Positions 28,652 through 37,281 of a stretch of 64,000 nucleotides of DNA are shown piece by piece (position 1 is the stretch's first letter; each line of letters starts with the position of its first letter). A program made the translations under genes and the position numbers. Below the pieces are notes generated by a model. The model was not told the DNA's origin. It did no database searches and worked only from the letters and a program-made list of their open reading frames with translations. Source of the DNA: Mangrovicoccus sp. HB161399. Its GTDB lineage: Bacteria; Pseudomonadota; Alphaproteobacteria; Rhodobacterales; Rhodobacteraceae. The stretch spans positions 106,982-170,981 of the forward strand of contig NZ_JAATVU010000006.1 in NCBI RefSeq assembly GCF_013184745.1, in the 5' to 3' direction.

Positions 28652-30052
28652 TCAGCCGCGCCAGCCGCGCGCCCGCGCGACCGCGCCGCCGAAACGCGCC
28701 AGCCGTCCCGTCCGGTCGCAGTCCCGCGGCACGATCACGGCGCGCGGCGGAGCGGCAGGCAGCGCCGCCCCGATGCCGACCGCGGCCAGCTGCGCGGCGC
28801 CGAAGGCGGTGAGCTCCTCGGTCGCGGGCAGGACGATCTCGGCCCCGGTGACATCGGCAAGGAAGCGGCACAGATAGTCCGAGCGCGTCAGCCCGCCATC
28901 GACGGAGATCCGCTTGACCGGCTTGTCACCGGCCATCCGCGCCGCGATCTCGGCGGCGCGCAAGGCGATGCCTTCGACCAGCGCCTGCGCCATGTCGGCC
29001 CGGGTCGTCGCTCCGGTCATGCCGATGAAAAGCCCTGCCGCGGACCCGTCCCAATGCGGGGCGGCCAGCCCGGCGAGCGCGGGGACGAAGGCTAGATCCC
29101 GGTCGATGGCAGCAGGCGCATCGAAGCCCGACAGTGCCTCCGGCCCGTCGACGAGCCCGATCCGCATCGCCCATTCCACCGCCGCGCCGGCGGCATGCAC
29201 GCCGCCTTCCAGAGCATAGGTCGTGTCGCCGCCAATCTGCCAGGCGACGGTCGGCAGCAGCCCCGACTCCGTCTCGGCTTGCGGCAAACCATCGGCCAGT
29301 GCCAGCGCGAAAGCGCCTGTGCCGAAGGTGATCTTGGCATCGCCCGTTGCGCGGCAGCCATGGCCGTAGAGCGCCGCCTGCTGGTCGACAACCGCCGCGG
29401 TCACGGGCATCCCGTTGATCGCGCCGAAATCGGCAACTGTGGGACGGATCGGCGGCAGACATTCGATTGGCACGCCAAACAGCGCGCAAAGCTCCGGGTC
29501 CCATTGCCCGGTCGCCAGCGACATCAGCGAGGTCCGCGACGCCGTGGTGATGTCGGTCGACGCCTCTCCGGTGAGGTTCTGCAGGAAATACGCATCCGTC
29601 GTGCCGAGCCGCAGCCGCCCCGCCCGATGCGCCGCCTGCACCGGCGCTGAAGTTTCCAGAAGCCAGCCAAGCTTCGAGGCGGAGAAATACGGATCGAGCG
29701 GCAGCCCGGCGCGGGCGCGCACGAAGGCTTCGCGCTGCGCCATCTCCGCCAGCCGCGCCTCGGTCCGCCGGTCCTGCCAGACGATGACCGGCGACAGCGC
29801 CTCGCCGGTCACCGCGTCCCAGGCCAGGCAGCTTTCGCCCTGGTTCGACAGCGCGATGGCATCGACCGGCCCGGCCGCATCGAGCACCGCGCGGAGATTG
29901 GCCAGCAGCTCGGCCGGATCATGCTCCACCCGGTCGGCCGCGGGGAAATGCTGCTCATGGCGGACCGCGCGGACGATCTCCGCCCTGCCGCCGTCATCCG
30001 CCACCAGCCCGCGGGTCGAGGTCGTGCCCTGGTCGAGCGCAAGGATCCGCAT
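28652..30052 (-). CDS. FGGY-family kinase, probably glycerol kinase-like
   Basis: A 466-residue sugar/polyol kinase. The phosphate-binding start (LALDQGTTSTRGLV) and the second-half signatures (VKRISVDGGLTRSDYLCRFLAD, ELTAFGAAQLAAVG) are those of the FGGY family; the N-terminal motif and the SNQGES and WQDRRTE segments resemble glycerol kinase. It is about 30 residues shorter than typical GlpK. It is last in a minus-strand operon with two flavoproteins that look like glycerol-3-phosphate oxidising partners, and a GlpR-type gene upstream, which makes glycerol the best guess. Another polyol remains possible. The start lies 3 bp after the previous stop codon. Confidence 0.85.
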   Translation of the reverse strand: MRILALDQGTTSTRGLVADDGGRAEIVRAVRHEQHFPAADRVEHDPAELLANLRAVLDAAGPVDAIALSNQGESCLAWDAVTGEALSPVIVWQDRRTEARLAEMAQREAFVRARAGLPLDPYFSASKLGWLLETSAPVQAAHRAGRLRLGTTDAYFLQNLTGEASTDITTASRTSLMSLATGQWDPELCALFGVPIECLPPIRPTVADFGAINGMPVTAAVVDQQAALYGHGCRATGDAKITFGTGAFALALADGLPQAETESGLLPTVAWQIGGDTTYALEGGVHAAGAAVEWAMRIGLVDGPEALSGFDAPAAIDRDLAFVPALAGLAAPHWDGSAAGLFIGMTGATTRADMAQALVEGIALRAAEIAARMAGDKPVKRISVDGGLTRSDYLCRFLADVTGAEIVLPATEELTAFGAAQLAAVGIGAALPAAPPRAVIVPRDCDRTGRLARFGGAVARARGWRG

Positions 30053-30055
30053 GGC

Positions 30056-31276
30056 TCAGCCCTCCCGGTCCAGCCGGACGACGAGCTGGCCCGGCAGCAC
30101 GTCCAGCGCCGGCACGTCGAGGCGCAGGGACGCTTCGGGCGCGGCAGACACGCTGGCCGCGGCGAGTTCGCGGCCCGACGGCTCGGCCAGCACCAGCCGC
30201 CCCTTTGCAGCCCCTTCGGCGCGCAGGTTCAGCGTGACCGGACCCTCGCCCGCCACGAGGCGCTGCGGCACGGCATAGCGGAGCCCCGGCCCCAGCGTCA
30301 GCGGCACCGGCGCGGCCGCCGGCGCCTCCCCGGCCAGATCGGCGGCGATGCGGCCGGCGATGCGGCGGCCCTCGGCCCAGCAGTAGCCGGCGGTTTCCAC
30401 CGGATGCAGCACGTTCCCGGCCACGAAGACGCAGGGGTCCGAGCTGCGGAAGGCGCCGTCGATCTCGGGGCCCAGAGTTCCGGCATCCAGCGCCAGCCCG
30501 CTGGCGCGCGCCAGCGCCGCCTCGGGCGTGAAGCGCCCCGAGAAGATCACGCCGTCGCAATCGATCCGCCGTTCCGCGCCGGAGGCCTCGCGGAGGCGCA
30601 GCCCGGTGACGCGGGTCTTGCCCTCGATCGCGACGATCTCGGCCCCCGTGACCAGCGGCACCCCGAACATGCGGTTGGCCAAGGCGTAGAAGCGCGGCCC
30701 CTGCACCCGGCCGCGGCTTTCCACCATGGCGGCGGGGCGGATTCCGTGGCGGCGGCAGCTGAGGACCGCCGAATAGGCGACCATCTCGCTGCCGACGATC
30801 ACCGGGCGCGAGAACGGCGAGCGGCCTTCTTCGTAGAGGAAGGATTGCAGCGCGGCGGTGTTCATCACGCCGACCGGACGCAGCCCCGGCACCAGGGCCG
30901 CGGCGCGGGTGGTCTCGCGGTTGCCGGTGGCCAGCAGGATGCGTTTCGCCGCCAGGGTCTCCGCCCCATCCGTCGTGGCCAGCTCCAGCACGCCGCCGGG
31001 CCGGATCGCGGTGACGGTGCAGCGGGTGCGGATTTCGACACCGGCAGCCAGCGCCGTGCCGACGAGGCGCCGCGCATAGGCCGGGCCGGTCAGCACGCGG
31101 CGGAATTCGCGCATGCCGAAGGGCGGGTGGCCGCAATGGCGGGGAATGCCCCCGGCCACGCCGAAGCGCTCCAGCACCACGACCCGCCCGACGCCGAGGC
31201 GGCGCAGCTCGGTCGCGGCAGCCAGGCCCGACGGCCCGCCGCCGATGACGGCGACATCCAAGTCCATCGCGCTCAT
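30056..31276 (-). CDS. FAD/NAD(P)-dependent oxidoreductase, partner of the GlpA-like protein
   Basis: A 406-residue pyridine-nucleotide-disulfide-type flavoprotein. The FAD-binding start is VAVIGGGPSGLAAATELRR; a second dinucleotide site (RPVIVGSEMVAYSAV) and an FVAGNV segment follow. Residues about 330-406 form an extra beta-rich tail not needed for the flavin fold. In many bacteria a protein of this kind is paired with a GlpA-like dehydrogenase and a small DUF1667 protein; here the small protein is absent. The ATG at 31276 overlaps the upstream stop (ATGA) behind GGAGGACA. It probably passes electrons from the dehydrogenase, but its substrate is inferred only from context. Confidence 0.85.
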   Translation of the reverse strand: MSAMDLDVAVIGGGPSGLAAATELRRLGVGRVVVLERFGVAGGIPRHCGHPPFGMREFRRVLTGPAYARRLVGTALAAGVEIRTRCTVTAIRPGGVLELATTDGAETLAAKRILLATGNRETTRAAALVPGLRPVGVMNTAALQSFLYEEGRSPFSRPVIVGSEMVAYSAVLSCRRHGIRPAAMVESRGRVQGPRFYALANRMFGVPLVTGAEIVAIEGKTRVTGLRLREASGAERRIDCDGVIFSGRFTPEAALARASGLALDAGTLGPEIDGAFRSSDPCVFVAGNVLHPVETAGYCWAEGRRIAGRIAADLAGEAPAAAPVPLTLGPGLRYAVPQRLVAGEGPVTLNLRAEGAAKGRLVLAEPSGRELAAASVSAAPEASLRLDVPALDVLPGQLVVRLDREG

Positions 31277-32649
31277 GCCTTGTCCTCCGGAACGATCGGC
31301 GCGCGCAGGCGGCCCTCGCTCAAGGTTGCAATCCGGGCGAGGCAGTTGAAGCCCTGGCAGCGGCCCATGGCACAGCGCGTGCGGCGGCGCAGACCGCCGA
31401 AATCGCCGGGCGGCAGCGGACTGTCCAAGGCCGCGCGGATCTCGCGGCCGGTGACCATCTCGCAATGGCAGACGATGCCGTCATGGCCCGGGGCCTGCCA
31501 GTCGCGCGGCAGATGCTCGGCCAGGTTCGGCATGACCGGCACCGGCGGATCGGCGGGCGGCACCGCCGCCCCGTCCCAGAGCGCGAAGACATGGCGCGCA
31601 ATGCCGAGCGCCGCGGTCAGCCCGGTCGAGCGGATGCCTCCGGCGCAGTAATAGCCCATCTCCGGCACGGCATGGACGCGGTAGTCCTTCTGTTCGGTCG
31701 CGGGACGCAGCCCGGCATAGACGGCGGCAACAGGCATGCCGGCCAGCGCCGGGACCAGCTCGGCCGCCTTGGCGACCAGCGCCTCCAGCTCCGGGCGGGT
31801 CACGTCGGGGCGGTCGCGGTCCTCCTGCTCTTCCGCGGTCGGTCCGACCAGCAGGTTGCCGAAGACGGTGCGGGTCAGCACGACGCCCTTGGTGCGGTCG
31901 TTCGGCACCGGCAGAAGGATCGTCCGCAGCAGCGCGCCCGAGGCCTTGTCGAAGACCACGAACTGGCCCTTTCGCGGGCGGATCTCGAAACGCGACGCGC
32001 CGAGCAGCAGCGCCTCGATCCGGTCGCCCTGGTTGCCGGCGCAATTGACCACGCTGCGGGCCGTCACCGTTTCGCCTCCGGCCTCCAGCCGCCAGGTGCC
32101 GCCCGCGCGCTCCGCGGAGGTGACCGGCGCGCCGAACAGGAAGCGCGCGCCCAGCATCTTCGCCTGGGTCGCATAGGCCAGAGGCGCCGACCAAGGGTCA
32201 ATCAGGTATTCGCGCGGCACCAGCAGCGCGGCGCGGATGCCCGGCGCGATCTGCGGCTCGCGCGCCAGGACGGCCTCCCGCCCGATGATTTCCGCGTCCG
32301 CCACGCCGTTGCCATGGGCCTGGGCCAGCAGGTCGGGCAGCCGCGCCTCTTCCTCGTCCGTCCAGGCCGCGACCATGGCGCCGGTTTCCAGCACCGGCAG
32401 GTTCATCGCCGCGCGGATCTGCATGTATTCGTCATAGGCCGCCTGCATGCAGCCGAGCTCGAGCGAGCCCGGCGGCGCGTCGAAGCCGGTATGCAGGATC
32501 GCGCTGTTCGCCTTCGAGGCGCCCGACAGGATGTCGGTCCCCGCCTCGATCACGGCCACCTTGGCGCCTTCCAGCGCAAATCTCCGCGCCATCGCGCAGC
32601 CGACCACGCCGGCCCCGATGATCGCCACATCCACGTCTGCCTCAGCCAA
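31273..32649 (-). CDS. GlpA-like FAD oxidoreductase with BFD-type [2Fe-2S] domain
   Basis: A 458-residue protein: a DAO-type FAD domain (VAIIGAGVVGCAMARRFALEG), a substrate domain, and a C-terminal BFD-like domain with CHC...CAMGRCQGFNC cysteines for a [2Fe-2S] cluster. This order is that of GlpA-type glycerol-3-phosphate dehydrogenases and their relatives (including L-2-hydroxyglutarate oxidase-like proteins). The start is a TTG at 32649, six bases after GGAGG; no earlier in-frame ATG fits. Translational overlap with the next flavoprotein suggests the two form a complex. Glycerol 3-phosphate is the inferred substrate from the neighbouring kinase and Ugp importer. Confidence 0.85.
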   Translation of the reverse strand: MAEADVDVAIIGAGVVGCAMARRFALEGAKVAVIEAGTDILSGASKANSAILHTGFDAPPGSLELGCMQAAYDEYMQIRAAMNLPVLETGAMVAAWTDEEEARLPDLLAQAHGNGVADAEIIGREAVLAREPQIAPGIRAALLVPREYLIDPWSAPLAYATQAKMLGARFLFGAPVTSAERAGGTWRLEAGGETVTARSVVNCAGNQGDRIEALLLGASRFEIRPRKGQFVVFDKASGALLRTILLPVPNDRTKGVVLTRTVFGNLLVGPTAEEQEDRDRPDVTRPELEALVAKAAELVPALAGMPVAAVYAGLRPATEQKDYRVHAVPEMGYYCAGGIRSTGLTAALGIARHVFALWDGAAVPPADPPVPVMPNLAEHLPRDWQAPGHDGIVCHCEMVTGREIRAALDSPLPPGDFGGLRRRTRCAMGRCQGFNCLARIATLSEGRLRAPIVPEDKA

Positions 32650-32810
32650 GAGCGGCCTCCGTCATCTTTCCGCGCCTCCACGAACGGGAGGCTGATTAAG
32701 TTGACTCGTGCACTTTTTTGACCGTTTCCACAATATTGCGGCAAGGCCCGCCGCCGAATTCACGGCCTCTGCCCGCCGGATGCGTCAAATTTCATCGCTC
32801 GCGGCCGGAT

Positions 32811-33590
32811 TCAGACCTCTGCCACGACGATTTCAACCCCGGCGGCACGGAGTTCCGCGGCCAGCTCGGCAGGCGGCTCGCGGTCGGTGACCAGCCGGTG
32901 GATGGCGGAAAGCGGCGCGACCTCGAAGACCGCGGCGCGGCCCAGCTTGCCGTGATCGGCCAGCACGGTCACCGTCTCGGCCCGCGCCACCATGGCGCGC
33001 GCCATCTCGGTCTCGCGCAGGTCGTAATCCATGATTTCCGAACCGGTCAGCCCGCCGATGGTCAGCACGGCATGCTGCGCCTTGAAGCGCGAAAGCTGCT
33101 CGATGGCCAGCGCGCCGAGGGTTTCGCGGCCCTCCGCGGCCATTTCCCCGCCCAGCAGGTAGAGCCGGTGATGCGCCTCGGCGCGGGCGAGGATGCCCGC
33201 AACCTCGGTGGAATTGGTGATCACGGTCAGGCCGCGGCGCCGGGCCAGCGCGCGGGCGAAGGCGATGGTGGTGGAGCCGGTATCGACGAAAAGGACGGCG
33301 CCTTCCTCGAACAGCTCGGCCGCGCAGCGTCCGATCGCGGCCTTTTCCGCGGATTGCGCCGCCATGCGCGCGTCGAAGCTGCCTTCGACCGGCGCGCCCT
33401 CGGGCACCAGCGCAGCCCGCCGCGCGCCGCCATGGATCTTGCGGACCTGCCCGCAGGCGTCGAGCTCGTTCAAGTCGCGCCGGATGGTCTCGCGCGAGGT
33501 ATCGAAGCGTTCGGCAAGATCGACGACCTGGACCTCGCCCTGCTCCTCGACGAGCTGCAGGATCATGTCGCGGCGGGCAGATGGCTTCAT
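32811..33590 (-). CDS. DeoR/GlpR-family transcriptional regulator
   Basis: A 259-residue DeoR-type repressor. The N-terminal winged helix (MILQLVEEQGEVQVVDLAER, TSRETIRRDLNELDACGQVRKIHGGA) is followed by the sugar-phosphate-sensing DeoRC domain (FVDTGSTTIAFARAL, VITNSTEVA, LADHGKLG). The ATG at 33590 follows AAGGACG; the frame extends 24 residues upstream without a ribosome site. It lies directly upstream of the flavoprotein-kinase operon in the same direction, with 161 bp between, so it likely represses that operon and perhaps ugp, with a phosphorylated polyol as inducer (inferred). Confidence 0.9.
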   Translation of the reverse strand: MKPSARRDMILQLVEEQGEVQVVDLAERFDTSRETIRRDLNELDACGQVRKIHGGARRAALVPEGAPVEGSFDARMAAQSAEKAAIGRCAAELFEEGAVLFVDTGSTTIAFARALARRRGLTVITNSTEVAGILARAEAHHRLYLLGGEMAAEGRETLGALAIEQLSRFKAQHAVLTIGGLTGSEIMDYDLRETEMARAMVARAETVTVLADHGKLGRAAVFEVAPLSAIHRLVTDREPPAELAAELRAAGVEIVVAEV

Positions 33591-33704
33591 GGTCGTCCTT
33601 CCGGTTCGGGGCGCGGGCGGGCCGTTTCTGACGATATGGTCAGCCAGGCCGCCCGTTTCCACAAATGCCGGAAATTCCTCCGTCCCGCAATCGCCTTGCC
33701 CGCG

Positions 33705-35486
33705 TCACAGCGGCCAGAAGAGCGGGATCAGCAGGATCGTCGCCGCCCCGACGATGATGTTCATCGGCAGGCCGACCCGCAGGAAGTCGGAAAAGCGGTA
33801 GCCCCCGGCATTGTAGACCAGCGTGTTGGTCTGGTAGCCGATCGGCGTGGCGAAGCTGGCGGAGGCGGCGAACATCACCGCGATCAGGAAGGGCCGCGGA
33901 TCGACGCCGAGCCGCGCGGCCAGCCCGGCCGAGATCGGCACCATCAGCACGGCGACCGCATTGTTGGTCACCAGCTCGGTCAGGATCGAGGTCGCGATGT
34001 AGACCAGCGCCAGCGCGATCAGCGGATTGCCCGCCGACAGGAACGGCGCCAGCCAGTCGACGATCATCGCCACCGCGCCGCTGCGGTCCAGCGCGGCGCC
34101 GATCACCAGCATGGAGACGATCAGCAGCAGGAGCCGCCCGTCGACCGCGCCCATGCCCTCCTCGCCGTCGACGCAGCCGGTGGCCAGCACCGCCGCCGCG
34201 CCAACCAGCGCCAGCGACAGGATCGGCGCGACATCGAACGCCGCGAGCCCGACCACGGCCAGCAGCACCGCGATGGCAATCGGCGCCTTTCCGCGGCGGA
34301 ATCCGCGCGCGGCGGTCTCGGACAGCAGGACCAGCCGCTGGTCCTCGGCCAGCCGCTCCAGGTCCGAGGGGGCGCCTTCGACCAGCAGCGTGTCGCCGGG
34401 CACCAGCCGCGTTTCCTCGAGTCCGCCGACCGCGCCGCCATGGCGGTGCAGCGCCAGCGGATAGACCCCGAAGCGGCGGCGCCAGTGCATCGTGCCGAGG
34501 CTGCGGCCCGCCGCCTTGGCACCGGGCACCACGAGCAGTTCCATGACACGGGTGCGCCGCACCGGGCCGGAGGTCAGGCCGGGCAGGTCCGCCCCCTTCG
34601 CGGCGCCCTCGCGGAAGCCCATCAGCTCGGTCTCGCGGGTCTTCACGACCACCGTGTCGCCCGGCTCCAGCCGCACGGCGCCGAGGTCGCGGCGCAGCGA
34701 GACATCGGCGCGGATCACGTCGATCACCCGGCTGCCGCCGCGCTTCAGCGCCGCGATCTCCAGCGGCGCGCTGCCCAGCAGCGGAGAGCCTTCGGGGATC
34801 GTCAGGTTGACCAGCCAGGACCGGCCCTGGCGGCGGTCGAGCGCGGCGGCCATGGTCTGGCGCTCCGGCAGCAGCCGAGGGGCGGCAACGGCGAGGAAGA
34901 GCGCGCCGATCGCGGCGACGCAGAGGCCGAGCGGCGCGACCTCGAACAGGCCGAAGGGCGCGAGCTGCAGGTCGCGCGCCATGCCGTCGACCAGCAGGTT
35001 CGTCGAGGTGCCTATCATCGAGACCGTGCCGCCGAGGATCACCATGAAGGACAGCGGCATCAACAGGCGCGAGGGCGTGCTGCCCACCTGCCGCGCCAGC
35101 GCCGCGGCGACCGGGATCAGCACCATGACCACGGGGGTGTTGTTGACCAGCGCTGAGGACGCCGCCGCGGCGAAGAAGAAGAGCAGCACGGCCAGGCGCG
35201 GGCGGCTGCCCGAGAGGCGGCCGAGCCCGGCGGTCAGCGCCTCGAGCGCACCGGTGCGGACCAGCGCGGCGCTGAGGACGAACATCGCGCCGATCGTGGC
35301 GGGGGCCGGGTTGGCGATGGCGGCGAGCACCTGCTCGGGCCCGACAAGGCCGAGGGCCAGCGCGGCCGCCGCGCCGGTGAAGGCGACGATGTCGGCGGGC
35401 CAGCGCTCGGACAGGAAGGTGGCGAAGACGCAGGCGATCAGCGCAAGCGCCAGATAGGGGGCAAGGAAACCGGGGTCGATAAACAT
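33705..35486 (-). CDS. SLC13-family permease with two central RCK_C (TrkA-C) domains
   Basis: A 593-residue transporter. Two hydrophobic halves (residues about 5-200 and 395-590) each hold the family's Asn-rich reentrant motif (SSALVNNTPVVMVLIP and ELVTNNAVAVLMVP). Between them lie two RCK_C domains (about 215-380, each with 'LEPGDTVVVK' or 'LVPGDTLLVEG'). Proteins of this layout transport dicarboxylates, sulfate or related anions with sodium. The ATG at 35486 lacks a strong ribosome site, so the start is less sure. It is divergent from ugpB. Confidence 0.9.
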   Translation of the reverse strand: MFIDPGFLAPYLALALIACVFATFLSERWPADIVAFTGAAAALALGLVGPEQVLAAIANPAPATIGAMFVLSAALVRTGALEALTAGLGRLSGSRPRLAVLLFFFAAAASSALVNNTPVVMVLIPVAAALARQVGSTPSRLLMPLSFMVILGGTVSMIGTSTNLLVDGMARDLQLAPFGLFEVAPLGLCVAAIGALFLAVAAPRLLPERQTMAAALDRRQGRSWLVNLTIPEGSPLLGSAPLEIAALKRGGSRVIDVIRADVSLRRDLGAVRLEPGDTVVVKTRETELMGFREGAAKGADLPGLTSGPVRRTRVMELLVVPGAKAAGRSLGTMHWRRRFGVYPLALHRHGGAVGGLEETRLVPGDTLLVEGAPSDLERLAEDQRLVLLSETAARGFRRGKAPIAIAVLLAVVGLAAFDVAPILSLALVGAAAVLATGCVDGEEGMGAVDGRLLLLIVSMLVIGAALDRSGAVAMIVDWLAPFLSAGNPLIALALVYIATSILTELVTNNAVAVLMVPISAGLAARLGVDPRPFLIAVMFAASASFATPIGYQTNTLVYNAGGYRFSDFLRVGLPMNIIVGAATILLIPLFWPL

Positions 35487-35888
35487 GGAAAGGCCGTTGA
35501 GGGAGGGACGGGAAACCCGGCTGCGGCGCCGCCGGGGCGCGGACCGGGGTCTCTGGAATGGCTGGGTCTGAAAAGTCCTTCGGGCGGAATGGCCGAGACC
35601 CGATTATAGAGAGGCGCGGAGACCCCGGCAATCGGCCGCTGCGGCCCCGCCCCGGCGGCGGCGCGAAACCGGCGGATATCGGGCGGCGGCGCGGCCTTCC
35701 CGGCGTCCGGTGCCGCGAAAACGGGCAATTCCGGCGGGCCCCGCCCCTGCGCGGGCCCCGCGGAACCGTTCGAACGCAAACGTCACAAAACGGATAACGG
35801 CACGACGCAAAACTGTCATGGCGGCCCGCTAGGACCCGCCGGAACAGCAAACGGGGGCAGCCATCCCCCGGCATTCCGAGGGACAGAC
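35487..35888. promoter_or_regulatory. Divergent region between SLC13 permease and ugpB
   Basis: A 402-bp stretch without a gene. Near ugpB it contains a perfect 10-bp palindrome CGTTCGAACG (35767-35776); TTCGAA-centred sites are common for DeoR/GlpR-type repressors, so control by the nearby regulator is possible but unproven. The ugpB ribosome site GAGGGACA ends the region. Confidence 0.4.
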
Positions 35889-37193
35889 ATGATCCGCAAG
35901 GCCACGGTTTCCGCGATCGCCCTGATCGCCACGCTCGCATCCGCCACGGCAGACGACGCCACCCAGATCCAGTGGTGGCACGGCATGGGCGGCAAGAACC
36001 AGGAGGTCATCAACGAGATCTCCAAGCGCTTCAACGCAGCCCAGTCCGCCTGCGCGCTGACCCCGGTCTCCAAGGGCACCTACGAAGAGGCCCTGGCCTC
36101 CGGCATCGCCGCCTTCCGCTCGGGCGAGCAGCCGAACATCCTGCAGGTCTTCGACGCAGGCGCAGCGACCATCATGAACGCCCCGGGCGCCACCATCCCG
36201 GCCGAGGACCTGATCAAGAACGCAGGCTACGACTTCGACCGCGAGGCCTTCATCAACGGCGTGCGCTACTTCTACGCCGATGCGGACGGCAAGTTCGTCG
36301 GCATGCCGTTCAATTCCTCGGCGCCGATCATGTACACCAACACGGAAGCCTTCGAGAAGGCCGGCGTCGCGCCGCCGGAGACCTGGGAAGAGTTCGAGGA
36401 GATCGCGCCGAAGCTGAAGGAGGCGGGCTACATCCCGATGACCGCCTCGCAGCTGACCTGGATGTTCTTCGAGAACTTCTTCTCGCGCAACAACATCCAG
36501 ATGGCGACGAACGGCAACGGCTACGACTCGGTCGAGGGCACCGAGATCAACGCCACCGACCCGAACCTCGTCATGATGTTCGAGAAGCTGAAGGAATGGC
36601 ATGACGAGGGCCTGTTCGGCTTCTACGGCGCGGGCTGGTCGGACAACCAGGCGCCCTTCGAGCAGAACAAGGTCGCGATGTGGATCGGCTCCTCCGGCTC
36701 CTTCGGCGGGCTGCAGCAGACCGCGGAAATGCCGTTCTCGGCGACCTTCCTGCCCTATTGGGACGGGATCGAGGGCGCAGGCACCAACAGCTTCATCGGC
36801 GGCGCCGCGCTCTACGCGATGGCGGGGCATGACGAGGCGCAGGACAAGTGCACCGCCGACTTCTTCCAGTTCCTGACCTCGCCGGACGTACAGGTCTTCT
36901 GGCACGAGGAAACCGGCTATGTCCCGATCACCAACGCCGCCTACGAGCAGGCCAAGGCCGAGGGCTGGTACGAACAGAAGCCGGTCGCCGAGGTTGGCAT
37001 CCAGCAGCTGAGCCTGCCGGGCGGCGAGTGGTCGAAGGGCTACCGCCTGGGCTTCTACCCGCAGATCCGCTCGGTCGAGGAACGCGAATTCAACCGCATC
37101 TTCTCGGGCGAGACCTCCGTCCAAGACGCTTTCGAGACGATCAAGGAAGAAGGCGACGCCCTGCTGGCGCGCTTCGCCAAGACTTCGGGCTGA
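35889..37193 (+). CDS. ugpB: Glycerol-3-phosphate ABC transporter substrate-binding protein
   Basis: A 434-residue periplasmic binding protein with a short signal peptide (SAIALIATLASATA). The opening IQWWHGMGGKNQEVINEISKRFN and the internal PFNSSAPIMYTNTEAFEKAG and SQLTWMFFENF segments match UgpB, which binds sn-glycerol 3-phosphate and glycerophosphodiesters. ATG follows GAGGGACA. It heads a ugpBAEC operon and lies beside a GlpR-like regulon, which supports the substrate. Confidence 0.92.
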   Translation: MIRKATVSAIALIATLASATADDATQIQWWHGMGGKNQEVINEISKRFNAAQSACALTPVSKGTYEEALASGIAAFRSGEQPNILQVFDAGAATIMNAPGATIPAEDLIKNAGYDFDREAFINGVRYFYADADGKFVGMPFNSSAPIMYTNTEAFEKAGVAPPETWEEFEEIAPKLKEAGYIPMTASQLTWMFFENFFSRNNIQMATNGNGYDSVEGTEINATDPNLVMMFEKLKEWHDEGLFGFYGAGWSDNQAPFEQNKVAMWIGSSGSFGGLQQTAEMPFSATFLPYWDGIEGAGTNSFIGGAALYAMAGHDEAQDKCTADFFQFLTSPDVQVFWHEETGYVPITNAAYEQAKAEGWYEQKPVAEVGIQQLSLPGGEWSKGYRLGFYPQIRSVEEREFNRIFSGETSVQDAFETIKEEGDALLARFAKTSG

Positions 37194-37208
37194 CGCCTGC
37201 CTGATCTG

Positions 37209-37241
37209 GGACCGGGGCTGCCGCGAGGCCGGCCCCGGTCC
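37209..37241 (+). terminator. Hairpin after ugpB
   Basis: GGACCGGGGC pairs with GCCCCGGTCC (10 bp) across 13 bases, followed by TTTCC. It likely lowers read-through so that the binding protein is made in excess over the permeases. Confidence 0.65.
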
Positions 37242-37281
37242 TTTCCGTTCCGCAAGACCGCATGCATCCGGGAAGACCGAC

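Noticed and set aside
33640..35940. 766-residue open frame overlapping the SLC13 permease in another frame of the same strand
   Set aside because: The alternative frame is Arg/Ala/Gly-rich without membrane pattern, whereas the 593-residue frame shows two complete SLC13 halves.
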